From contig NC_071331.1 in assembly GCF_010183535.1 (NCBI RefSeq), forward strand, positions 22,444,001-22,508,000: a DNA stretch of 64,000 bases. The letters are read 5' to 3'. The position numbers and the translations under genes were made by a program. Within the stretch, counting starts at the first letter, position 1; the number at the start of each line of letters is the position of its first letter. Below are positions 1-10,839 of the stretch, piece after piece. The notes beneath the pieces are model-generated. The model did not search any database. It had not been told where the DNA came from and saw nothing but the letters and a program-made list of their open reading frames with translations. The stretch is from Caenorhabditis remanei. Its lineage: Eukaryota; Nematoda; Chromadorea; Rhabditida; Rhabditidae.

Positions 1-1820
1 CAGTTTTTCAAAAGAAATCGTGAAATTCTAGACGATTCTTTTATATTTATAAGTGGAGATCATGGAATCCGAGTGGGTGATGTAAGTGTGTACTACAGTA
101 ACAGCTACAGTAATCCTATTGATTCAGCACATTACATCGGAAATCGGATCGTTTGAGAGGAATAATCCATTTCTTGGGATTTCGGTGCCGAAAAAGTTTC
201 AAGATGAGAGGAATGGAATGTTGGAAGTGATGAGACTGAATTCCAACCAATTACAGACTCATTTCGATACGAGGGCAACACTTTTGGATATTCTTACGGT
301 AAGGCTCATGAAATGTATACCAATTTATAGGAAATTTCACGCTGATTCTAAATATATCATTTTCTAGCCTTCCTTTTTGAATTCTGAGAAGTTTGGATGG
401 TTTTTGACAAATTTCTTGATTCAAAATCTCATTTTCTGCATAAAAACGTGCTCCTAACTAAATATTCATGTTAAATTATACCAGCTTATAGCAAATTTCA
501 CGCTGATTCTGAATATATCAGTTACTTGTCTGAAAAACCAGAAGACAGTGAGATACAATGCGTTACTTGTTTCAAAACCTCATTTTCTGTTGCAAAACGT
601 ATTCCACACCTAATTTCCTTGCCAAATTTGAATTCCCCACCCCGTTTTACTCCTATCCAGACGGTTTTCACTCAATTTTCGAATTCTGTGCATTTTGTCG
701 TCGGGGGTGTTCGGTGTTTGCACACAATCGGCGCTACAGTAACCCAAAAAACACAAAATGAGAGATAGAGACGCAGAAAAAAGGGAGTAGGGGTAGTTTT
801 TGATGGGGAATCCGAATTTGTCGCGGGATTTTGAAAAATTTCAGAAATTCGGTCTTTATTTTCAGTACCAACCTGGAACCTCCTTCACTGACCGTAATCC
901 CCTAACGATTCCCAATGAAAAAGGACACTCTTTGCTACGGAAACAACCGGAATCCCCGAGAACTTGTGGTACACTTCCAATTCCCAATCAATACTGTATT
1001 TGTCAGGTTAAGAAGACGAAAGTTAAGGAGTAAGAAAGCGGAGAAAACGAAATTAATGAAATTAAACTAATTATTTTCAGCCAAGACCTTAAAATGCGTC
1101 TCGGCCAGAAAGTTCTGGATCATGTACACATGGAATTAGACAAATTGAATTTCACATCCATCTGCCGGAAGTATGAGTTGAAAGAGGTAAGACTGCCCCG
1201 TATTTCTTAAAAACCGCCAATATTTCAAAAATTTGGGAAGTTATCGAAAAATGGTCAACTGCAAAATTGTAGTCCTTGAAATTTTACATATTTTCCTAGT
1301 TGACCATTTTTTGATATCTCTCTTCCCCGCAGAGTTACAGCCGTTTGAAGACGAGAAGAGACGCAGAGAAACGAGAGTGTCTAATTGTCTGCGTCTCTCC
1401 TTAACTTCAAACGTCGGCAGCTCCGCAGGGAGGGGAGATATCAAAAAATGGTCAACTACAAAAATGTATAGAATTTCAAGGGCTAAATTTTTGTAGTTGA
1501 CAATTTTTTAATAGCTCTTCACAGTTTTGAGATACACCCTTTTCCAGGTCCCCTCCCTCATCGAATACGACTACAGTACCCCATGGAATACGTATGAAAT
1601 CGAAGTGAAAACCCATGAACCGAGTGCAGTCCATTTCCAGACAATGATAACGTACAACCAGAAGATACATACTGCTACCGTCGCAAAAGTGGTCAGAATG
1701 GATCGATATGGGGGAACTGCAGAGTGCACAGCCAAAAAACACTTTATCACGTTTTGTAATTGTAAGGATCTAGGAGTTGTTACGAATTTTTTGGATTATT
1801 TTTATTCTTTTGTGATTTAA
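1..1820 (+). CDS. DUF229 family protein, 3' part (5' end off the window)
   Basis: C-terminal part of a DUF229 (sulfatase/alkaline-phosphatase-fold) protein. Exons 1-81, 128-298, 866-1029, 1081-1186 and 1548-1820 join in frame with no internal stop. Exon 1 carries FISGDHGIRVGD, the metal-site type SGDHG motif. Exon 2 has EIGSFERNNPFLGISVP, typical of the family, and FDTRATLLDIL. Exon 3 ends RTCGTLPIPNQYCICQ, a strongly conserved DUF229 block. Exon 3 must use the donor at 1030 (GTAAGA), not the one after CICQ, or the next exon falls out of frame. The last exon ends with TAA at 1820. Introns 2 and 4 contain MITE-like repeats (629-820 and 1233-1512). DUF229 proteins are expanded in nematodes, are often secreted or membrane anchored, and their substrates are unknown. 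Family call firm; function unknown. Confidence 0.85.
629..820 (+). mobile_element. MITE-like repeat family R1, copy 1
   Basis: About 190 bp inside an intron of the DUF229 gene. Its ends are near-inverted copies of AAATTCGAATTCCCC. The core has GTGCATTTTGTCGTCGGGG, GCGCTACAGTAACCC and GAGAGATAGAGACGCAG. Near-identical copies lie at 1876-2068 (-), 2453-2645 (+), 19136-19280 (-, truncated), 61318-61513 (+) and 62741-62935 (+), with the start of another at the window end. Confidence 0.75.
1233..1512. mobile_element. Palindromic hairpin element (family M4)
   Basis: Inverted repeat around about 1380 inside an intron. The outer arms carry GATATC next to AAAAAATGGTCAACT, and the inner arms carry GAGACGCAG and CTGCGTCTC. 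It resembles the two hairpins at 11960-12180 and 12265-12490 in sharing the CAGAGTTAC / GTAACTC type core and GACGAGA-rich arms. Non-coding MITE or foldback element. Confidence 0.6.
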
Positions 1821-1875
1821 TTTATTGAATAAAACAAGTTTTACATATTTTTAATGGTCAAAATCTACAGATTTT

Positions 1876-2068
1876 CGAATTCCCCATCAAAAACTACCCA
1901 TATCCCCATTTTTCTGCGTCTCTATCTCTCATTTTGTGTTTTTTGGGTTACTGTAGCGCCGATTGTGTGCAAACACCGAACACCCCGACGACAAAATGCA
2001 CAGAATTTGAAAATTGAGTGAAAACTGTCTGGATAGGGGTAAAAAGGAGTGGGAAGCTCGAATTTTGC
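1876..2068 (-). mobile_element. MITE-like repeat R1, copy 2, filling the gap between DUF229 and ShKT genes
   Basis: Same family as 629-820 in reverse orientation. It occupies most of the 460-bp intergenic stretch 1821-2281. The remainder is AT-rich and holds the presumed promoter and 5' UTR of the ShKT gene, with no clear motif. Confidence 0.75.
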
Positions 2069-2281
2069 ATTGAAATCTGTTAAAAACTTCACATTTTTGA
2101 GAAAATAGAAATGAGTGTCAAATTTTTTATATGAATTTTCTAGTTTACACTACATACATCACTATTCTTATCAATTCCAAATTTTCTATTTCTCAATATT
2201 ACTCCATCATAATCCTCTTACCACCCTTTCTGATAACATATTTACAAGGGGGGTCACTTTTGTCATTTTTTCACGAGAAAA

Positions 2282-3311
2282 ATGCTTAAATTTCTCATGT
2301 TTCTTATTATTTTTCCCATTTTTGGGAGTTCTGAGCAATGTAAGGATACTATGATAACATGTCCGGATGTCAAGCAGAATTGTGACCAGCTGAATGTTCA
2401 GAGGTACGGTTTCGGGGAAAATATGACATTTTTGAGAATTTTAAATGTAAAATTCGAGTTCCCCGCCTATTTTTACCCCTATCCAAACGGTTTTCACTCA
2501 ATTTTCAAATTCTGTGCATTTTGTCGTCGGAGTGTTCGGTGTCTGCATACAAACGGCGCTACAGTAACCCAAAAAACACAAAATGAGAGATAGAGACGCA
2601 GAAAAAAGGGGGTACGGGTAGTTTTTGATGGGGAATTCGAATTTGATATTAGTTTTCCATTCTGATCCCTAAATTTTCCAGTGAATGCCCTTTAACCTGC
2701 GGAATCTGTACTCCGGATCCGAATATCTGTGATGACACAAACTTAAATTGCGCCTCGATTGTTACAATGTGTTATATGGATCAATATAAAAAGTGAGTTG
2801 AGATAAAAATCTACAGTAACCCCACCTGCACATCTAATTTCTTCCAGACAGTGCCCGAAGGCTTGCGGCGTTTGTGGCGGGACTACTGTAGCTGATTGTG
2901 TAGATCATTTGGTGGAATGCCCAAGCTACAGTACCCCATGTCCTGCAAATCTTATCGAGTAAGTCTGTTTGTCTGTCTGTCTGTCCGGATGTCCCAATTT
3001 CAGAAAGTGCCCGGTGACCTGTGGTGTTTGTGGGAATGTCACGACTACAGTATCGCCAATGAGAACTACAGTAACCCTGCAGACTACAAAAACTACAACT
3101 ACAGTAACCACAACTTCGTGTAAGGATGCATCACCTAAGTGAGTTTTCGGGAATTCGATTTGGCGGGAAATTTGAATTTCTGAGAAAAATTTTCTAAATT
3201 TTTTGAATTTTCAGTTGTGGAGCATGGGCGAAGAATGGATTCTGTACGAATACATTCTATCCACCGGAGAAGAGAAAAGAATATTGTGCAAAGACTTGCA
3301 AATTCTGCTGA
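2282..3311 (+). CDS. Secreted multi-ShKT (SXC) domain protein
   Basis: Predicted 191-residue secreted protein. Exons 2282-2403, 2682-2792, 2848-2958, 3004-3138 and 3215-3311 join in frame. Residues 1-18 are a signal peptide (MLKFLMFLIIFPIFGSSEQ). The body is a string of cysteine-rich ShKT/SXC-type units, each ending C-P-x-x-C-x-x-C (ECPLTCGIC, QCPKACGVC, KCPVTCGVC), and closes with a canonical C-terminal unit CGAWAKNGFC...CAKTCKFC. Between the last two units is a Thr-rich linker encoded by repeats of ACTACAGTA. ShKT domains occur in nematode secreted and cuticle-associated proteins and in metalloproteases; here there is no catalytic domain. A close paralog lies in inverted orientation at 63189-63955. 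The first intron holds an R1 element. Role unknown; a toxin role is not implied. Confidence 0.85.
2453..2645 (+). mobile_element. MITE-like repeat R1, copy 3, in ShKT intron 1
   Basis: Same family as 629-820 and in the same orientation, filling most of the first intron of the ShKT gene. Confidence 0.75.
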
Positions 3312-3471
3312 TTTTTTGTTTCTATTTGCATGAAAAACTGATTTCTTATTAATAAATGCATCAATGTGGCTGAAAATCTGAAAATTTTTCGAAAAATGTC
3401 TCCAAACCATTCCAAAACCTATGAAAACATGTTTTCCATAGAAACAAAAAAAGAAAAAAGAAAAAACCACC

Positions 3472-3542
3472 AAGAGGAATCGAACCCCCGACCCTCTGCA
3501 CGCCGACCAAAAGCGCTACCGCCGACACCACACGTCATACAA
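3472..3542 (-). pseudogene. tRNA-like relic in the ShKT-lectin intergenic region
   Basis: The minus strand has a perfect B box (GGTTCGATTCC) behind a G-rich half stem and a weak A-box-like stretch about 35 nt upstream. The 3' acceptor-side bases (TGGTGGT) have no 5' partner, so no cloverleaf closes. I read it as a tRNA-derived repeat, not a functional tRNA. The rest of 3312-3914 is AT-rich. The stretch 3790-3914 is probably the lectin 5' UTR and promoter. Confidence 0.45.
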
Positions 3543-3914
3543 ATCCTAAACACCAGAAGGGCGTACATGTGGCGGGGGGTTTCGCTGAATTTTCAAAGCG
3601 TCATAACTCGAGTTCCAAAAGTTTATATAAAAAATGAAGTATATATTTGGAATCAGCGTAAAATTTGCTATCAGATAGCTTTTTTCAAAAAAAATGTTGA
3701 AAAAAATTTTTACGTGTGATTTTTTCAAAAAAAAAAAATTTTTTCTCGCGTGTCCCAATTTTTTGCAGTTTTTTGCAGTTTTTTGAATAGTGTCATGCCA
3801 CGACCATCGACGTGGACCCTATGAGAATCTGGACTGCGCAAATCTGAAATCAGTATCAGTTTTTTACCGCTTATAACTCTCCTACAACGTTCTGCTCCGA
3901 TTTTGCTATTCGAG

Positions 3915-6900
3915 ATGAAATTTGGATGGTTTTGTCTTCTGATTTCGATTCATCTGGTGGTTTGCGAACTTGATTTCGATGAAGGTCTCAAAAAAGCCTG
4001 TCAAACAATGGGAGGAGTCTTCAAGCAGCGTGAAAATCCTCAGGTATGAAAATTAAAAATAATTGAAAATTGGTTTTACCAGAGTTTTTCGAGATGTATT
4101 TTGTGATATTCAGAATCAGCTTGTTGAGAGCTTTTAGAAAAGTACCCACACGCCTAGAATCGGGGTTTTTATAGGGTTTTTTAAGGGGTGCTAAAAAAAA
4201 TTTCAAAAAAAATCTTATTTTAACCTCTAAAATCTTCATTTCCCAACTTTTCAAATTTTAAATAAGATATTCGTGATCAGCTCGTTGAGAGCTTTCAGAA
4301 AAGTACCCACACGCCGTGGTTCCCACCACTTTGGGTCCCGCCACGAAAACTACAGTACCCCCGCCCCCCAGGCGCGTGGGGACTCAAACCGCTTCAAACC
4401 TAGCCATGTTTATACTCATTCGACGCGTCTCAACGAGCTGATTACGAATTTTCAAATAAAAATGTGATTGGACTCGATTTCAAAGATTTATGCTCAAAAA
4501 ACTGTGGATTTCAGGCTATTCGTGGAGACACATGTGATCTCACCTTCCGAATGGCGTATCGAGATGAAGTTGATGCAAAGGAGTTCTGTGAACTATACGC
4601 GCCTTGGAGGCTCATCAAGGTGATACTGAAACAGGAAAACGAAAGGAAAACTGTGACGTGTTCTGTTGGTAGGTCAAAAAATTTGTTTTTTTCGACTCCA
4701 ATCCTTATTAATTTTTTCTAGAGGCTACAATGACGTGCAAAAGTGGATGGCAGATGATGTTTGGGTACTGCTACCAGATGCCCGAAAAGCATTCCACGTA
4801 CTCTCAAACGGATGCTCAAGAATTGTGTCAAAGTCGTGGAGGATCTATCGCTTTCATTCGACACAGATACATAATCGGAGTATGGAAGCGTGAGTGGAGC
4901 CAGGGATCGGGGGACCGGGAGCGTGAAAAACATCACCAAAAAAAATTTAAAACACAGAACGAAAATGCCGCCGGTGGCAAAGAGTGAAACGCGGCGCGCT
5001 TATCACCACCCCCTCACCCTATTCTTTTATGTGTCCGCGTGGCGCAACGGGTTGCATTTTTGGCTGACGATCTGGGGTACCTGGGTTCGATTCTTTTGCC
5101 TGCCAAATCTTTTTTGCTTTTTTGAAATGCTTGTTTAGAGTGTTAACTCATCCGGAAAGGCCAGATTTTCTATGTTTTTTTTGAAAAAAATTCAATTTTT
5201 TCAGAATTTCAAAAAAAAAAATTCAACATTAAGATTTTGTACCCAGTAAAAAACCTTTAAAAATCCGGCAATTCTAGCCAAAAATCAACTTTTTACGACA
5301 TCTAGAAAGCGAGTTATGAGCTTTTGAAATTTTTGTAAGCGCCCCCGGCTTATCACTGCCCCCGCCCCTCTTTCTCTCAAGTACCTGCTTGGCGCAACTG
5401 GTTGCACTTTTGCCGACGATCCATGGTACCAGGGTTCGATTCTTTTCCCTGCCAAACCTTTTTTGCTTTTTTGAAATTGGGTTTTATAGTATTGGGAACA
5501 TTTTTCTTGTGACGAATTGTAAGGAAAATTGATTTTTAGCTGAAATTTTTCACGTTTTTGAAAATAATTTCAAAATTGTGTCTAATTTTCAGGACACTTC
5601 TCATCGATTGGTCAAATATGGGTAGATGCTTCACCAACATTCGATCAACACATCAAAACGACAGGAACTGTTGATGGTACTGCACTTGCTCTTGCTTTCA
5701 CTGGAAAACACTTCGATTTTAGCGTCTTTCCCAATTCATTGATTCGGGTAGGTCAGAAACCTCAGTTTTTTTTCAAAATTTGAATTCAGGAAGGCGAGAG
5801 CTTTCAGAAAAGTATAATCTTGACTTTTCGTTTGGTGCGATTTGGGTCCTGGTACGATTTACGGCGGGTTACTGTAGTTTTCGTGGTGGGACCAAAATCG
5901 CTCAAAACCTAGGCTTGTGGGTACTTTTCTGAAAGCTCTCGCCACGCTGAATCCAACTGTATTATTTTCATCAATTTTCAGATTAATCCCAACATCAAGC
6001 TACAAGTGTTGTGTGAATACCAGCCCCCGATGACACCGGCCGAAGTAAACTATCTTGGTAGACGCTATTCTGAAATATACTATCCTTCTATCCCTGTGGA
6101 CCATGGAGTTTTGATCCGATCCGCTTCTTCTTACACTTCAAGTTATAATCAATTGGATGTTTGTGAGAAGATGTTGAAGTCATATCTCAGTTCAGATGTC
6201 GGTGTGTATGTACCCGATAAGAAGACGTTGAATGCGATGTTACAGAAACCACTGCCGGTTAGTGAAAACGAGAAAAAAAAGAGAAAATTTGGAAGTTTTG
6301 TATGTAAAAATCGTATTTCAAGACTTCCTAAGGGGCGCACCACCCTCCCCTTTATCACCACCCCCGCCCTCTACACCTTTGTGTGTCTACTTGGCGCAAC
6401 TGGTTGCATTTTTGCCCACAGTCCATGGTACCAGGGTTCAATTCTTTTTCCTGCCAAACCTTTTTTTTCTTTTTTGATATGGGGTTTTAGAGTGTTCTGA
6501 TCATTTTTCTTGTGACGAATTGTAAGGAAAATTCATTTTTCGCTAAAATTTTGCACATTTTTGAAAAAAATTTGATAGAATTTTCTGGGATTCTGGGCTA
6601 AAATAAAAGCACCTTAAAAAACGAGAAATTTGATATTAGAATCAAGTCTCTATGACTTCTAAGGCTGAATTATGAGCTTTTGAAAATTTTTGAAAATGCC
6701 CCCGCTTTATCACGGTCCTCGCGCCCTCGCCGCAACTTCACTCGGGTGGTGTAGGCGGTAGAGAGTCAGGCCACCAATCTGACTACCCGGGTTCGACCCC
6801 CCATCACCTCCAAATCTTTTTTGCTTTATTTGAAATGCATTTTTATAGTATCCGGAAGCATTCTAAATTAAAATTGTGCGATTTTCTTCCAATTTTGGTC

Positions 6901-8823
6901 AAAATTTTTTTCAAAAATTCTCCATTTTCAGCTCATTCTCCACTCTCGATCAAGTGCGACCGATGTGACTGATAAATCTAAGCTCGACGAAGTGATGTGC
7001 GCACCGAGGGATATGAAGCTGAAAGTTGCAATGAAGTCGTCCGTAATCCAATACTATTTCTTGGAAGAATTCAAGATGTCATCCACTTGCCAGAATATGG
7101 GATCAACTGGAATTACCCACTCATCGGTAAGCTAGGGGGACTAGTTTTTTTTTGGTTTTTGTAGTCTTAGGCCATGTCTAACATTCGAAATTTCAGAAAT
7201 CTACGCCACAACTTGTTCCGATCTCTGACAGTCGCTCTCTTCCGATTTGGTGCAAGCTCGGCACTGCAACTCGGCCGAAATTCACAGTTCCCGATGGATA
7301 TTCAGTATTTCGAAGAAAGAATGGACAGTATGTGGCTCATGCTCTAATTCAAGAATATGTGTATCAGCCGGAGGCGCTCTCAGGATGCAAGGCAAGAGGT
7401 GCAATTCTATCTGGGATGGAATCGATGGAGGAGGGTGCATTTCTGGAGAGTAAGTGATATAAGGGAAAATAAGAAGAAATTCGGAGTTTTTTGGTTCAAA
7501 AATTATGAAAAAAGGTGTTCTGGGGACGAAGTTATGAAATTCTGAAATTAGGGTTCTTGGTACTCCTTAGGTAGCGCCACCCTCACTTTTATCATCGCCC
7601 CCGCCCTTACATCCGCTGTGTGGTCGCTTAGCGCAACTGGTTGCGTTTTTGCCCACAATCCATGGTACCAGGGTTCGATTCTTTTGCCTGCCAAACCTTT
7701 TTTTTCTTTTCTGGAATGAGGTTTTAGAGTGTTGGGAACATATATAAAGTGATGAATTGTAAGAAACTTTGATTTTTAGCTGAAATTTGTCATATTTTTG
7801 GGAAAAAATTTTGAACTTTTTTGGATTTTAAGCTAAAATGAAAGTGCATTAAAAAACAAGAAATTTGGTATCAGAATCAAGTTTCTATGACTTCTGAGGG
7901 CTGAATTATGAGCTTTTGAAAACTGACAATGTTCCCTCAACTTATAACGGCCCTCGCGCTCTCCTCTCAACTTCGCCCGGTTGGTGTAGGCGGTAGCGTG
8001 TCAGGCCGGCAATCCGATTACCCGGGTTCGACCCCCACCACCTCCGAATCCTTTTTTCTTTCTTTAAAATGCATTTATACTGTTCGGAAGCATTCAGAAT
8101 TAAATTTTTCCGATTTTTTTTCAACTTCAGTCCAAATTTTTTCAAAATTTTTTACTTTCTGCATAAGAATGAAAGCCTTTCAAAAACCAAATATTTCTGT
8201 GCGAAAATCAGCTCTTTATGTCATCAGAGACCCGAGTTACGAGCTTTCGAAATTTTTCGGAGATGCCTCCCGGTTATCACGGCCCTTGCGCTCTCGGCCC
8301 AGATTTGTCCGCTTGGTGTAGGCGGTAGCGAGTCAGGCCGGCAAACTGACTACCCGGGTTCGACCCCCACAGCCCGTCAAACTTTTTTTGCTTATTTTTC
8401 TGGTTTATCCAATTTCTCTCAAAGATGTTCAAAAACTCCAAAATTTCAGAACTGGCATTGGATGCGAAGTTGACGAAAGGAAGACCAGAGTTTGGGATAT
8501 GGATGGGGGGACGACGTCGTGCTGAGTGCCTTGCAGTGGTCAAGGGATTTGAAGAGACTGGACCATGCACCAGAGACCGGGTCTATGAGTGGATTGATGG
8601 CTCGAGCCACACTTTTGAAGCCGAGTTTTGGAAGGACGAAAAAGACGAGAAGAATCCGAATCGACAAAATACGAGAACACTCATGCTGTCCTTCATCTAT
8701 CTTAAGAATGCGTCATGGGCTGATCCGAATAGCAATGGTTACTTAGATGACTGCTTACCGGACTGGGCGCAACGGCCATTTTTCTGCCAAGTGAATATCC
8801 ATGTGGAGTATGAAAACATTTAG
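3915..8823 (+). CDS. C-type lectin, secreted, two CTLDs (CLEC family)
   Basis: Predicted 567-residue secreted lectin. Eight exons (3915-4043, 4515-4668, 4722-4889, 5593-5747, 5982-6257, 6932-7126, 7197-7449, 8450-8823) join with all phases matching. Residues 1-17 are a signal peptide (MKFGWFCLLISIHLVVC). CTLD1 starts near residue 97 (CKSGWQMMFGYCYQM, then CQSRGGSIAFI). A nematode CLEC block, CEYQPPMTPAEVNYLGRRYS, lies near residues 200-220. CTLD2 is near residues 360-560 and ends WADPNSNGYLDDCLPDWAQ followed by FFCQ. I see no clean EPN or QPD calcium/sugar triad, so sugar binding is uncertain. Such lectins are often induced by microbes in C. elegans (family knowledge). Introns 3, 5 and 7 contain repeated units with tRNA-like sequences; introns 1 and 4 hold palindromic MITEs. 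Confidence 0.85.
4277..4445. mobile_element. Palindromic MITE family M2 (GAGAGCTTTCAGAAAAGTAC ends), lectin intron 1
   Basis: Ends read CAGCTCGTTGAGAGCTTTC and a diverged inverse; the core has CCACGAAAACTACAGTAC. A partial copy of the same end lies at 4105-4150. Other copies in this window: 5785-5950, 9678-9830, 10274-10450, 11032-11203, 11495-11660, 51380-51545, 51655-52300 (split), 53205-53365, 53490-53665 and 57447-57618. Confidence 0.7.
5031..5108 (+). repeat. tRNA-like unit type A, lectin intron 3, copy 1
   Basis: A-box-like TGGCGCAACGGG followed about 40 nt later by B-box-like GGGTTCGATTC. Acceptor stems do not pair, so it is a tRNA-derived repeat. It is preceded by a C-rich stretch (CACCCCCTCACCC), as in the other type A copies. 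Confidence 0.6.
5383..5456 (+). repeat. tRNA-like unit type A, lectin intron 3, copy 2
   Basis: Same unit as 5031-5108, about 350 bp downstream in the same intron (TTGGCGCAACTGG, then GGGTTCGATTC). The flanks are also repeated, so the unit of duplication is about 350 bp. Confidence 0.6.
5785..5950. mobile_element. Palindromic MITE M2, lectin intron 4
   Basis: Fills most of the 234-bp intron. Both ends carry inverted AGAGCTTTCAGAAAAGT; the core is GTTACTGTAGTTTTCGTGG. Confidence 0.7.
6385..6459 (+). repeat. tRNA-like unit type A, lectin intron 5
   Basis: TTGGCGCAACTGG ... CCAGGGTTCAATTC, with the CACCACCCCCGCCC lead-in seen at 9100. Same family as 5031-5108. Confidence 0.6.
6740..6810 (+). 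repeat. tRNA-like unit type B, lectin intron 5
   Basis: GGTGGTGTAGGCGGTAG (A-box side) and ACCCGGGTTCGACCCC (B-box side). It is a different tRNA-like family from type A. It sits about 350 bp after the type A copy in the same intron, as also in intron 7. Confidence 0.6.
7624..7696 (+). repeat. tRNA-like unit type A, lectin intron 7
   Basis: TTAGCGCAACTGG ... CCAGGGTTCGATTC. Same family and flanks as the copy at 6385-6459. Confidence 0.6.
7975..8042 (+). repeat. tRNA-like unit type B, lectin intron 7, copy 1
   Basis: GTTGGTGTAGGCGGTAGCG and CCGGGTTCGACCCCC. Same family as 6740-6810. Confidence 0.6.
8309..8376 (+). repeat. tRNA-like unit type B, lectin intron 7, copy 2
   Basis: Same as 7975-8042 and 334 bp downstream, including the shared upstream words CGGCCCTTGCGCTCTC and CGAGCTTTCGAAATTTTTC. 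Confidence 0.6.
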
Positions 8824-9120
8824 CTTTGTGTCAGGATTTCCTTTTAACTCGTTTTTGTATTGATACTTGAGATTTGTAGAGATTAGTGATTATGTTTTGT
8901 AAAAGGATTTGATAATTGTATTGTAATAATTAGTGTGTGGTGATGATGATGATAAAACCATTTGAATTGGATGAAGATAAAAGAAATTTCGAGTTTTCCG
9001 GTTCAAAAATTATGAAAAAAGGTGTTCTGGGGACAGAATTATGAAATTCTGAAGTTTTGAGTCCTCGTACGCGCCACCCTCCCCTTTATCACCACCCCCG
9101 CCCCATTCATCTTTGTGTGT

Positions 9121-9190
9121 CTCCTTGGCGCAACTGGTTGCGTTTTTGCCGACGATCCAAGGTACCAGGGTTCAATTCTTTTGCCTGCCA
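9121..9190 (+). repeat. tRNA-like unit type A, downstream of lectin
   Basis: CTTGGCGCAACTGG ... CCAGGGTTCAATTC with the usual C-rich lead-in. It shows that the type A unit extends past the 3' end of the lectin gene. Confidence 0.6.
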
Positions 9191-9677
9191 AACCTTTTTT
9201 TCTTTTTTGATATGGGGTTTTATAGTATTGGGAACATTTCTTTTGTGATGAATTGTACGGAAAATTGATTTTTCGCTAAAATTTTGCACATTTTTGAGAA
9301 AAGTTTTGGGATTTTTTGGGATTTTAGGTTGAAATGAAATTACATCAAAAAACAAGAAATTTAGAATAGGAGCCAAGTTGCAAACACGCCCTATTGACAA
9401 AATAAGCCAAAACATGATAAACGCGCCACCGACACGCCAGATAAGATAGTTAATGACTACACTATGGTGTAGTCATGTTTATTATCGTTGTATTAGTATA
9501 TATTGTATCGTTGTATTAGTATATATAATAACATGAAATGGACAGCCAGCAACTAATTTGTATAATTTTGCGGTGGAAAAGTACAGTAGTACTCTTTGAT
9601 TTTTTTTTCGATACGTTTACTCAGTTGTTAACCCACCAAATGACATTTCCTTGCATTTTTACTAGTTTTATTGTATT

Positions 9678-9830
9678 CAGCCTGTTCCCAGCTTTTAGAA
9701 AAGTACCCACAAGCCTATGTTGGGTCTCGACACGATTTACGGCTGGGTTACTGTAGTTTTCGTGGTGGGACCCGAAATGATCGGAATATAGGCTTGTAGG
9801 TACTTTTCTGAAAGCTGGGAATGAGCGAAA
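9678..9830. mobile_element. Palindromic MITE M2
   Basis: Inverted ends CCCAGCTTTTAGAAAAGTAC and GTACTTTTCTGAAAGCTGGG flank the usual GTTACTGTAGTTTTCGTGG core. Confidence 0.7.
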
Positions 9831-10149
9831 TATGAATATGTTATCCAATACGAGTTTAGGTTTTTCACCGACAAGAGTTTTCGGATTTTTTTTGAAATTT
9901 TATTTTTCGAATATTATAATATGTAGGCTGCTGACCCGCAACCGAGTTGAAATTATCAAACTATACAATCTAAACTATCTCCCCATCACAAACTACTCCA
10001 CCACTGATAATATTCTGACATGTTCTCTATCAGTTCTGTCCATAGAACACGTACATACACATAAAATTATATTATTGACTCTTCTGAGGTCGATAATTGG
10101 TGGGAATATGTGAATACGATTTTTCTTGTAGAAGAAAACGTTTATATAT

Positions 10150-10178
10150 AGTGTTGGTTGGCACAAAAGTTACTATTT
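10150..10178 (+). repeat. Isolated mariner-type terminal repeat
   Basis: The sequence GTTGGTTGGCACAAAAGTTA resembles the widespread mariner end (GGTTGGCACAAAAGTTA type). No second end or transposase is seen nearby, so this is probably a remnant. Confidence 0.35.
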
Positions 10179-10273
10179 TTTTAGATCGAAAATTTTTTTC
10201 AAAATTTTTATAATGCTTTGTGTTATAACTTCTCTAGCTGAAAATAAAAATTTATGAAAACTATATATTTGAA

Positions 10274-10450
10274 TTCAGCTCGTCGAGAGCTTTCAGAAAA
10301 GTACCCACAAGCCTATATTCCGAGCAATTCGGGTCCCACCACGAAAACTACAGTAACCCGTTTTGATAGGTTACTGTAGTTTTCGTGGTGAGACCCAATT
10401 TGTACAGAATATAGGCTTGTGGGTACTTTTTTGAAAGCTCTCGATGAGAT
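10274..10450. mobile_element. Palindromic MITE M2, near-perfect hairpin
   Basis: Two arms meet at a central CAGTAACCCGTTTTGATAGG, then GTTACTGTAG. The outer ends are GCTCGTCGAGAGCTTTCAG and its inverse. One of the best conserved copies here. Confidence 0.75.
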
Positions 10451-10839
10451 GATTTTAACGGTATACATTTCAAAGCAAAATTCGGTGTCTTCAGGGATTT
10501 TCTGGAAGGGTACAAACCAGAAAAATATTTTTTTTTGCCCAAAATTTTTTATTTTAGTAATAATTTTTAATTCCTAATTCCTAATACCAATTTCCTGTCT
10601 GCCTGTCTACAACCTATCATCATCGTCTTATTTTCCAAATAATTTTTTTCTCTTATCACTAAACATTTTTATTTTATTTCTGGTCACCCAATTACCCCCC
10701 TCCAGTACCGTCTTATTTTGTTTTTAAAATTTTATAGTTTTTGGGTTAATGACTGAAAACGATGGGCGGAGCCTCCTATTTTCGATTTTAAAAAAACAAT
10801 TTCAATTTTTTTTCAATTTTTTCAGTTTTTTGTTACAGA

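Larger units (their letters stand above)
8824..10839. other. Lectin-UGT intergenic region: repeats, no gene seen
   Basis: It holds a type A tRNA-like unit (9121-9190), palindromic M2 MITEs (9678-9830 and 10274-10450) and an isolated mariner-end-like sequence near 10150. A short inverted motif GACTACACTATGGTGTAGTC lies at about 9455-9474. The rest is AT-rich with no open frame that looks coding. Confidence 0.6.

Noticed and set aside
2282..3311. Venom-like toxin gene
   Set aside because: ShKT/SXC units are common in nematode secreted and cuticle proteins; nothing in the sequence points to a toxin role.
3472..3542. A functional tRNA gene on the minus strand
   Set aside because: Perfect B box, but no pairing acceptor stem and no clear anticodon arm.
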